From the NCBI GenBank assembly GCA_012845835.1, contig JABAKD010000002.1, forward strand, positions 8,826,620 to 8,890,619: DNA of 64,000 nt, written 5' to 3'. Below the pieces are notes generated by a model that made no database searches, was not told where the DNA came from, and was given only the letters and a program-made list of their open reading frames with translations. The position numbers and the translations under genes are program-made. Origin of the DNA: Undaria pinnatifida. Taxonomy: Eukaryota; Sar; Phaeophyceae; Laminariales; Alariaceae. Positions 12,601-24,600 of this stretch are shown piece by piece (the first letter of the stretch is position 1; each line of letters starts with the position of its first letter).

Positions 12601-15600
12601 TCGCGCGTACAGCGTTAGGGGGACAAGCTGCAAGGAAACAATATACACATCATACACGTCACGATCTAGATCATACACAGCATGCAGATCATCCAGATCA
12701 TATATATCATATAGATCATATAGCTCATATAGCTCATCTAGGTCTTGTAGATATGCCGTTGTGACATGTTGTGCAGGATCTGTGTGGTACAGATCCAACC
12801 CAGGAAACATGTGGTAAGCAAGACAGATCATGCAGATCGTGCGACTCCCACCCGGCAATATGATCTATCTATAAACTATACCAGGTATAGACCAGGGATC
12901 TATCTGCCCTGCATGACAAGAATCATAAAATAGGATCTGGTCTGCCCAATATTTGCACGAAATAGCATTCAGTGGAATGGGTTGGGCGGTCTAAACCAAT
13001 GGAAAACATCATTTGTAGCAGAACAGTTTTTGTTAATGAATTTTCGAAGGTGCACGAGGCATGTTTGCGGTAGCACTGTCAGCCAGGCTGAAGTTAAAAG
13101 TAAGCTGGAACCGCTTTGCTCCGTGACTTCCGCGCACTCCACCAGTTGCCGTAAATTCCGTATAGGTTCAGGAACGTGTTGCAACTGTTAACCGTGGAAG
13201 GCGTTCCGGTAAAAACAGACTATTAATAACATTCCGCAGTACGGGTGAGGTTTGAGTCATCTGAAAAGGGTACTACAATATATAGCGACCAGCATCCCGC
13301 AGTGACGGTTGGTTCGATTGAGACAAACTCAAAGCGTAACACCTACCAGGTATGCTACATAAATACGATTAACGTCCCGACGTATCGGCGAGACTCAAAT
13401 CGGCTTCCAAACGTGTCATTACCCCCATTTTATACTACGAAAAAGACTCTACAGTATCTCCGAGTAGGCTGCAGTTTTACGAAGTGAGCGCAACACTCTA
13501 TTCCGAATAGCAAGAACAAAACAATCGATGCCGACCGCGCTACGAGACGTAGTATCTTACGGATGGGAACACATGGCATTGTGCAGACAATGCGAACAAT
13601 ACCACCCACCCCACGTCAAACGCAAACTCACAAGTCACCCCCGTTGGGCTGGCTTGTCGCTCATCATTTCCGCAATTCATTTTTTTTCGGGGGGGGGGGG
13701 GGGGGAAGCGGAGGTGATAAATCGTTACCTGGCACCATGGTATAGATTATCAGGATGGTTCGGGGGGATGATGTATATAGGGGGCGTGTACTCAACCCGT
13801 GCATGGACATAAACGCACGCGACCAAAAACCATCGCATCACTAACGCCGGTACGGAACACGTCGGCTTTTCACCGACCAGGCAAATATCGTTGCGCCTCA
13901 AGCGCGGAAATATCAAAGGGGGGTAAACAATTACGTATTCCTTTGGTTTGAGTGGGGGGAATAAGGGGGGTTGGTTAACAACAACTATCTCTCGGGATTC
14001 GGGGAGACGATATACGCCCGACGGGCAAGGCGCCTTCGTCGGGCGGCTTGATCTCTCTCACCTGTTTGTTGGCGAAAAACTCCCGGTGGCTGAACATGCA
14101 CGAGATTTTGCTGAAGTGATAAGGGGTCACCGACACCAGCGCTCCCTTTCCAGTCCTTCGGCCTGCGGTGCGATCGGACAGACGGTTTCCCGGTGACCTG
14201 GGGACCATACACGGGTATGCTTACAGGTGTAGGGTATCCCGGTAAACTCCAGGGCACCCACCCGGGTACCAAATCGGATTGTTGCCGGGGATACCCGGGT
14301 ACAGGGATACCCGGGTATGTACTTGTATGTACCTGGGTACCCGTGGGTACGGTAGGAGGGTTATATTGTTTTGTGTTTTGGGCCTCTTCCCGTGGTGGCT
14401 CGGGGTCGCGCGAGTGATACCCGGGTATGTACTTGTATGTACCTGGGTACCCGTGGATACGGTAGAAGGGTTACGTTGTTTTGTTTTTTGGGCCTCTTCC
14501 CGTGGTGGCTCGGGGTCACTCGCGCGAGGGACCCCACTGTTCCTTTCCGGTGTTAAGGCTTCGTGCTATTCGTGATACAATATATACTGCTATTATATAT
14601 ACTGCTATTATATATACTGCTATTATATATTGCTATTATATACACTGCAACATCTTCGACGACAGTGGGAAGAAAACAGGGCGTATAATCGTACACTAGA
14701 TAACAGCAATGTGAAAAAGAAGTACAGAAAGTTATGTTAACACTGCGGTAGACCACACTACCAACCTATTACGCAGGGTATTTCGTGCCTCCGGCCGTTT
14801 GCATGATCGCCTGACAACCTCTACCAAACGAAGTAGCATATGCCTAACAAGGTAAAGTCACCCTCGCGTTCAATAGTGGTGACATCGCATGCCCACGTCA
14901 CCTCGCTTGGTGCATTTGTAAGATTTATCTCTGTCTTGGATTTGGCGACCTCAGAGCCCCACATCGGCACGGCAAAAATCATAGGCGTAAAATCGTAAAT
15001 ATATGTGAGACAATAATAATGTGAAAAGTAGATACAGACAGACATGCTAAAATTACGGTAAACCGCACTACCAACTCATTACGTAAGGTATTCCGTACAT
15101 ACCGTCTGCATGATCGCCTCCCAACCTATGCCAAGCGAAGTATGACTAACGAAGTAACGTAATTGAGCGCGTGTACACTAAGCGTTCCTTTCAAAACAGT
15201 AACGATTCGCATCTCTCCCTTTCGTTCTCAATGGCGGTGACATTGCATGACCACATCCCCTCGCCTGTTGTATTTGGCAATATGTATCTCTTTCTTATAA
15301 TTAGCGAAGTCAGAAAATAATGGTATCTACATGATTGTACCCATCGATTGAAATATTCTATCTTTCGATCCATGTACAATAACAAATTATGAAGCTTTAA
15401 CCACATTGTTTACTACACCTAAGAACTGGGTTGCATACTACATGTAACATCAAACCTTGTAGAAAAATAAACATTACCAGGCGGGTGATATAAAGGGGTG
15501 TCTTCTTGCTGCAACCGTCAGATTCGTCCCCTTCAAGGGTTTATACTTTCCGCGCACATATTGAAATGCTCGCTCCCCCGCCCTCCCCCCCCGATCCCTC

Positions 15601-18600
15601 TTGTTTAAACGCACCACCTGAAATCAAAATCTGCCAGAGTAGTAAACACCACCAGCCAGCTGATATCATCTCATTATCCATCTAGCCATCCATGCCGTAG
15701 CTCCAACTCATCTCTGCCCTCCCCCTCCCCCCTTTGTTCCCTGCCCAGTTCGTTCCTACGCCCCACTTACAATCGAAATCGGCCAGAGTAATAAACACTT
15801 CTAAGCAATTGATATCACGTCATTATCTTTCTAGCCATCCATGACGTAGCTTTCATTCATCCCCCCTCCCCCCCTCCAACGCCCCCTCCTTCCCCACACC
15901 CCGCACGATCGCCTAGACCAGCACCGTGCCTATAGCAAGCCTCTTCACACATGATAAATACGCGCGATCGGAGGATCACACACAATGTTGCGAAGATCAG
16001 TGTCGACCAAATTCTTGATCTCATAGCTGGAGTGTATTTTAAATTATATGTGACCTAAACCTCTTGAAAATCCTCCCCCCCCCGCCCCTTTTTTTTTTTT
16101 TTTTTTCTTTCTCGCTTCCTTTTGCTTAAACGCCTCACCTAATCTCGAAATCTGCCAGAGTAATAAACACTTCCACGCCCTGGATATCGCCTCGTTATCG
16201 TTTAGAGCCGTCCATGCCGCTGCTGCAATTCCCACCCACCCCCGCCCCCAATGCCCCCTCCTTCCCCACCACCCGCACCATCGCCCAGACCTAGCACCAC
16301 GCGTATAGCAAACCCCTACATCTATGCGACCTAAAGCCCTCCCCCCCCGCCCCCCGCCCCCCCCCGCCACATTCCCCCCCCCTCCCCCACAAGAAGGATT
16401 CATAGTTTCCACGCACATATTGACCTGCCCCACCCGCCCCCCCCCTCCCCCCCCCCTCCCCCCCTCCCGCCCCCCTTTTGATCAAAATCAGGCCCCCACG
16501 TCCTTCAAAACTCCGCCCTCCCCTTACCGGATATTCGACTTACAGGATTCACGTGATAAACTGATGCATTCCCTTCCACAGCTGTCAGATTTTGTCCCCC
16601 TCAGAAACGGGTTTTATAGTTTCCGCGCACAGACTGCCTAACATCACCCTGTTGACCCGGATAGCTACACTGTAGTTGCAAGGGGAGTCGCCGACCTATA
16701 TCCTTAATGAGGACACACAACCCGTAATACATGCGATCGGAGTATCACACACAGCTTGCAAAGATGAGTTTCGACAAAATATTCGATCTCACAGCTGGGG
16801 TGTATTTTAATTTATATAATATACTGCTACTATATATGCTGCTATTATTATACTGCTATTATATACTGCTATTATATATACTGCTATTACATTTACTGCT
16901 ACTATATATACTGCTATTATATGCTATTATATGTACTGCTATTATATATACTGGTATTATATACTGCTATTATATATGCTGCTATTATACTGATGTTTCA
17001 ACTGTGCGATAGGAATCCGCCATGCAATAATTAGATGCGCCGCGCCAAACAAATCGCCTAAATCCTTTTTTTTTCGTTGAGGCACAGAGTCACTCGGGCG
17101 GTCGAGTGGCTCAAACTCAATCGCGACAAAGGGAGTACCCCCCCTACCGAACCCATATACCCTGCTAAGCACACCATATACCCTGCTAAGCACACCATAT
17201 ACCCTGCTAAGCACACCATACACCCTGCTAAGCACACCATATACTTCGAGGTACCCTGCTAAGCACACCACATGCTTCGAAGCACCCTGCTAAGCACACC
17301 ATATACCCTGCTAAGCACACAACATACTTCGAAGTACCCTGCTAAGCACACCATATACCCTGCTAAGCACACCTTCGGAACCATACGAAGTATACTTGAC
17401 CCAACAAACTCGCGATAAATTTCACTTCATACGGCCCATTTTGTTTGTGTTTCCTCGCACATACCAGTACCTTCTGCAGGCTTGACGGTTTGACCGGACG
17501 GTTTTTGGCGGCACAGGAACCATACAGTTGTAGACACACGGACAAAAAACGACACAGAGGAAATCCTGGGCTCACTTTTGGTGGGACGCTAGGTTACATT
17601 CGACTATTTTGAATACATCGTCCTCAACGACAGGCTCTACCCCACACTAAATCTTCTATTGGCCCACGAAAAAGAAATAAGAAAATACAAACAACAGGCT
17701 CGCCTTTTTGCTCGTCTTTTTGGGGACGCTAAGAAAATCGGAGTAGTTAGAAGTCGTGCTCAGTGGCGAGAGCTATACTAAATCCTACATAATAGTCTAT
17801 GCTCAACGGTTCTCAAGGCTGCCTTCTCGAAAACAAGCTGGGCGCTCACAACCAAAAAATTTGCTTCGGTCAGACCTCGTCGTTCCAAGAGATATTCCCG
17901 TAGACTCCGCCCGGCGTTTTCAGTCTCCCCAGCGTCGAGGTCATCAGCATCGAGCATTCTTCCCCAAGGGGATGTGATATCATCACGGCTATACGGTAAG
18001 CGCGGCACTCACCCTTTTGGAGACGAGGCTCGATCATACTGAACCTTTGTCCGGTAAGGGTTTCCCAGAAAAACGCCTTCTTGTCCGCGCGTCGACCGCT
18101 GAAGGTGCACACCCACTGAGCGGACGGCAAGAATGAAGCCGTCACCGTTTTCGGCGGGAAAAATAAAGCACGCTTCAGTCAGGGTTAGCGTTGGCGTTAC
18201 GGCGACGGTGTGGGTTGGTCTGAACTTTTTCCCGGCGAGGGTTTCCCAGAGAAAAACTTTTCTTGCCCGTGCGACTACCGCTAAAAGTGCACACCCAATG
18301 GGCGGCGGTGTCGAACGGTTGAAGACAGAGGCACTATTATAAGCGGTTCCGTGGGAAGAGTGGGAGTTCGCCTGAATGTCAATATCACCAGCACCTCAAT
18401 CCTAAGGCACCATGCAGAAAGCGACGCACCCCGCCGCCCCTCCCGGACGTAAACCCCGCGCTCACCATGTGTCCCGTTTCGTCCGCCTCTCCAGGCCCCC
18501 CACCGATGTCCGCCCCTCCGTGCTTTACGAACTCCGCCTCCGTACCATCTGCACCGGAGGGGTGCACTAGACCGATGCAGACGAAGGCATCAAGACCAAA

Positions 18601-21600
18601 ACCCAGCAGTAAAGAGCACAGAAGGAGGGCGTGGTCGGAGGCGTCCCCTCTTCCCGCCGCTAAAAACGCATGTGGGGAGTTCCATGATTGGGCGGTTTGT
18701 TCCCCTACCGACGGCCGGCGTTGAAAAGGAATGAGAGATACGAACCTGCAAAAATTGAAATGGAAACAGCAAGTTGAACGGGAACGGGAGATAAATAATA
18801 GGAAAGGAAGATCGAAAACAGAAGCAGAAGATCTGAAATAGGAAAGGAATATCGGACAGAAAATGATTGTCGAAGCAGGGAAACAACCAGTCGTATCATA
18901 TGAGCAATATTCTGGCATGCTGGAGTCGAAATCACATTAAAAAGCCGTCACACGTGCATAACATAGCCCCATTCCCGGCAAAACATGAGATCTGCGAGAA
19001 AAAAATATCGTAAACATCGGCATAAAACAAGAAAAACAACATCGAAAAAATGTAGCACAAGAGAGTAAAAACCTAGTCGCATAAGCCACCTTGCCGCGTG
19101 TCTTGGCGTCGGTAGCAGCCTTCCCCTTCTGTAGGGTTCCAAAAAGGAACACACGCACCGATGCTGTCCGCGTTCGTCTTCTGCAAAGATTTTCACCGAC
19201 CTACGGCGTTCACAAAAAGGGAAAGAACACTTGTTTGGCGATGTGCCCGTTTGGTTCGGTTGGCCGCCAAGTAATGGCAGTAGCCCCGGGGGGTAGAGAT
19301 CTACGAGATCTACCAAACAACTCAAGTCAAGAATATGATGTTACAATGCACCAAAAGAGCGACATAAATGTCAAAATGTCACCTCCTGGTTATTTTTCTG
19401 GCGACCGGAGAGTGGAACTTTCGACTGAGGCCGGCGTGACAGTTCCGATCGCTTCCCGCTGAAAAACAAGCTTAGCCATTTGGCAGGTGGACCCCCAACA
19501 TTTCGCGGACAAACTACTTGGAAATAAAACGGGATCACTTTTGCGGTACGAAAACGGTTGCCCTTTGTGTACTGCAACAAACAGGCCATTCACTCGACTT
19601 CCCTAAAAGGCTTGCCTCTTTTTGGCACTGCAAACAGCACTACTCCGCATACTGCCCCTATTGGTTATTTCCATTGGTGATAAATGACTCCACGGGCACT
19701 ATAGCGGGGACCAGGCACTATAGCGGGACCTCTGCTGTGCTCCATTCTACGTCTCTAAACGGCACGCCCCGTTTGGTATTGCACCGAACATGCCATTTCA
19801 CTCGAACTCCAACTAATTTGTCTCCGAACGTGATTTGCTGTTCTTAACCTCTTCCCGCCGCAATTGCGATATCACACTAATTCCAAGTACAGTAGTATGA
19901 CTACAACATAGTTGGGGTCCCCCCCCTTTTTTTTTATATCCTCCGGCGGATGGGGAAAAATGAAGCTTTAGCTCACCACACTTCCACGTACTTTCATACG
20001 CGTCGTGTGTCGATTTAACTCAGTTGCTTTCGCAGCCCAACGCTAGCTGGCGCACCCTTCGGGTCCCATTGTAGGTATAGCGTAAGCTGTCCCTATCAGT
20101 GGTCTTCGTTACAACCCCGGCAGCGCAAGCTGCCGTTGTATACGCCAAAAACGCGGAGGTGTGCTATTAAATGAGCAATACGAACGCCTTATTGGGGAAA
20201 GCCGCCTTATTCATGCCAGGTTATGAGTGCAAGCCCCCGGTCGCGAAAATCGATATTTACCGCTTTATATCGGGGTATCACTTTGTACCAGGTATGGGGA
20301 TACCGCCTTATCGGCGGACCCCTACTCTACTACAGCACTTTGTCATCAAAACATCCAACGCGTGGATGAAATTCTGGAATTAGAACTGCACAAATGATCC
20401 TGTCATAATTCCAAATAGTTTATCCTCAAAAACGTGGGTGTGTTTCTAGAAGGCGCACCTCTTGCGCAGGTCCCTCGACACCGAGGTGAAGCCCTTCCAC
20501 CACGTGTCCGCGTACAGGTAGAAGTCCCGCCGCGCTTCACTCCGAACCGAAACCTAGAGAAAAATAAACGACCACAGGCGTGTGGATATGAACACGATTC
20601 GTTTCGTACCTTTTTCGTAGCACCCGTCATACCACTCAAGACAAAACACCCAGGACTATGCATATATTAATAGTAGGGGGACTGATTCTACGATAGCCCA
20701 CCCCCAGAAGCAGATATTTCCTTTAACGAACGTTTCGTGGCTGCTCGACACGAGGAAGGGTGCTATGAGCACAACATCCTCACAAGTTTTTTTGTTTGCA
20801 AAGGACTATCGATCGAACGATGACGTCGGGGTGGCAAGGGGCACACCGTCCTTCAGGAGATACGGCCGGGAGCTGGTTTCAAAACAGGCGAGTTCGTCAA
20901 ATAAAAGTTGAGGGGGGGGGCTACCGTCGTAGAAGGACTTCTGGGGCACACTCAACGACATGGCGTCTTAAGGGTAGATACAGTCTAGCTCTTTCCATAG
21001 GCGCGTCGCTCGGCGTATGCACTACTCTCTCCTTGGTTGTCTAGAAAATGAGTGACGCGTTTCTACGATAGAGGTCAGCTTTAGTGAGCGGGTGAGGTGT
21101 AGCTGCTCAAGTGTTGAACATCGTCATTCAAATTGCTGGTAAACGCTACCCCCACCGTAGCACCAGGTCAGACACATACAAAAACGGTACACCCCCACCA
21201 TAGCATTAGGCCAGACACAAAACAATGGTACACCTCCACCGTAGCATTACGTCGGACACATAAAAAAAAGTGCACCCTCACCGTAGCATCAGGTCGGACA
21301 CACAAAAAAATGGTATACGTCCCCACCGTCGCATTAGGCCAGACACACAACAAAAAAGGTACACCGCCACCGTAGCATTAGGTTGGACACACAAAGAAAA
21401 AAGTTACACCCCCACCCTAGCACTAGGTCGGATACACAATAAAAAAGGTACACCCGCACCGCAGCATTAGGCCGGAGACACACACAAAAAAGGTACACCC
21501 TCATCGTAGCATTAGGTCAGACACACAAAAAAGGTACACCCCCGCCGTAGCATTAGGTCAGACACACAAAAAAAGGTACACCCCCACCATAGCATTAGGT

Positions 21601-24600
21601 CGGACACACAACAATGAGGTGCACTCCTACGGTGCTACCGGTATGCCTTAGACCCACAAACGTGAGGTGCCCTTCTGCCGTAGATTAGGCCAGCCTAACA
21701 CTAACCAACAACAGGACCACGCCTACAGTAGAATAGGTCAGCCTCATAAAAAATGACGTCAACCCCCGCCGGAGTATAGATCAGCCTCAGAAAAAATACT
21801 CTCAAGTGCTAGCCATACCGTGCACAGTAGCATTACGCCAGTCTCAGACAAAATGAGGCGCATTCCTGCCGTAGTACTCGGAATTATAGGCTAGCCTCAG
21901 ACGAAATGAGGTGGATGCCTACAATACTATAGGTCAGCATCACAAAAATGAGGTGCGCGCTTGCAGTAGTATAGGTCAGTCTCACAAAAAATGGGTGCAC
22001 CCGTGGCGTGTGGTACACCCATGCCGTAGTATACGTCCGCCTCAGTATTAATAGGAACACGCCTACAGCAATGTACGTCAGCCCCACAATACTTTCGTGC
22101 ACCCTTAGCGTAGTGTAGGTAAAATAGGAGCACCCTGCCGTAGAATAGGTCATCCTCTCAAAAAATAAAGTGCACGCCTACAGCAGCGGCCCACAGCAGC
22201 GTCATATCCAGGGGTGCTCGCCTGAAGGTCCATGATCCTCGTGACGTCAGAAGCCTTGAAGGGGAAGGAAGACACTTCGGAAGGGGCTATCACGTCCAGC
22301 TGGAGAACAAGTATACCCCCCACTGCACACGAAATAGAAGCACGAACCGCACAAATGGTGAAGAAGTTAGGTGTATATTTCGGCAGAATCGAAATGAAAA
22401 AACGCACAAGCGATAAGAAGGTTAAGTGTAAATCTTGATGGCATAATCCAAGTACAAACCGCATAAACGATAAAAAAGATTCGGGGTAAATCTCGGTATC
22501 GAGATTAAATTAACGCCGCACACATGGGGAAAATATGTATTGGTCGACTGCGGACGAACTCGAAACATACACCGCCCAAGAAGCAAAACTTTGTTTCTCA
22601 GTTGCGTGTGAAATCGAAATCAAAACCATATGCACAAAAAAAAAGTACGTTTGTCGACCGCAAGCGAAACGGACAAAAAAATAGCTGTAAAGATCTGGCA
22701 GCGAGAAATCCGGCAGCTGTCGCCTCACTCCAAAATTGTCCTGCCATAATACTTATAATGCTTTTTATGACCAGGATTGGCAGCGTGCATCCTGCACTGT
22801 TACTATTTACGGAGGACGACAGCAATCAGGACCCACGATGTACATAACAACCTAGATAACTCTCCCGTTTTTACTAACCATATTTCGTTCTGGTCTCTAC
22901 TACTTTACGCTCCCCCGCTTTAGAACCAAATATGACGCGCGCCACTGGTTTTTCTGGATTCGAGCAAAGGCAACGAAAATGCCAAAACCAAACTCCCTTA
23001 TCATGTGTTCGGTTTCGACGCGTTCTACTAGCAGCCTACTAGTAGTGCACGATAGAGGTAAACCTTAACCTTTTTAGCAAAACAAGAACCTGAACGACGG
23101 GGCTCCTTCAGCCGAAACAGTCGGCAAATCATTCTTGTTTCGTAACGTGAGTGTTTTGTTACTTGTATACGTGGGCCATGGGTTTTGTTTTCATGGAGCT
23201 GAACTTTCAGTTATACATAAAAATCAGCGTTTGTGTTACGTATTTGATACAGAACCTCTTCAAGGGAGATGCCTCAGAAACAACAACGGTTGCTGCACCA
23301 CTACGTTAGTATTACTACTACTATTACTACTACAACTATTACTACTACTACTGCTGTTACTATTGTTACTACTATTACTACTATTACTACTATTACTACT
23401 ATAAATGTTAGTGGCATGTGTCTTTGCATCCCCCTCTCGCCCCAATGTTGTTCTTCTCACAGTAGTAGCTTATCGCTGTAACCTTGCTCGTGGTGTTTTC
23501 CTTGTTGTCCCCGCAACTCGCCCGCAAAAATCTAGCTCGGGGTCAAAGGACAGCCTCCCAACAACTCCGGAGTTTAAGGATACCTGAAGGATCCCGCAAA
23601 GATGTCTCCATACCACGGACAGATCACCATCGAGATAGATAATCTGCAGCAGACATGATACGATATCTGCCGCTATGATATGTTGTGCAGGATCTGCACA
23701 TATGGACTACAGATCCAACCATGGAAACATCAGCTAGATCATGCAGATCGTACGGCCCCCACCCGGTAACGCGAACTATACCATGCAAATATTTCCGGAA
23801 ATATTGAAATAATCATGTGAGGACAGATCATCTGTCGGTGATCTGTCCGGCGTGCGATTAGTTCTCGAGAAAACAACAACAAAACAACACACATAGCTGA
23901 AGCTAATCATTAGCCTCAGACAAGAAATATCAGCACGGTCCGCACCTGGATGAACGATCGAGTCCGGGGCGGCAGACGCAAGTTCCACCGCCAGCAAAAC
24001 GCCACCACTCTCATGCAACCCCTCTTGGGCGCCGTTTGCTGGTACTAAGGCTCGCCTGATCTAGCAATAGCACCACAGAAACCCATCGACAAAGTTGCAA
24101 GATCCAGGTTTTAACTTAATATATGGGACATACAGCACGCCATCTTGGTCTGGCGTCCGCGACGGGTTGCCTCAGAACCCCCAAGCGGAGTTTCAACAAG
24201 CGCAGAGCTATGTTCCGGGCTGGTCACGGCTTTTTTTTTCAACGGTTTGAAATACGTCAGCTGTGAGTTCGACCAACTGAGTAGTCGATGCGTTGTGATT
24301 CTGGGTGGGACGCAAAACACGCGTTCGACACACATGGAAAAATATTCTGCACTCTCCTCATGTGATGGGGCTGACCAGCATAGGTCTGTATAAAGGTAAA
24401 AACGATGTCAAGAACGTCAAGGAATGGAGGTGGTAGAGGAACTTCGTGGGACACACGTTGAAGCACTCCTTGGATAAACATAGTATATTGCCTCCGCGCA
24501 TTTCCTCGCCTTTTTACACAACTCTCTCGTATGCCAAGCACTATCACAACAGCTGTTTACCGAAGTTCGGTTCGGTTGTACACCGCGCTATACTGCCAGT

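Noticed and set aside
18467-18724. An 85-codon + strand frame opposite the CEP76 transglutaminase-like exon
   Set aside because: Proline/serine-rich shadow; the minus-strand frame carries the conserved motif.
21125-22190. Possible CRISPR array
   Set aside because: Units are contiguous, diverged and lack repeat-spacer alternation; the context is a eukaryotic intron.
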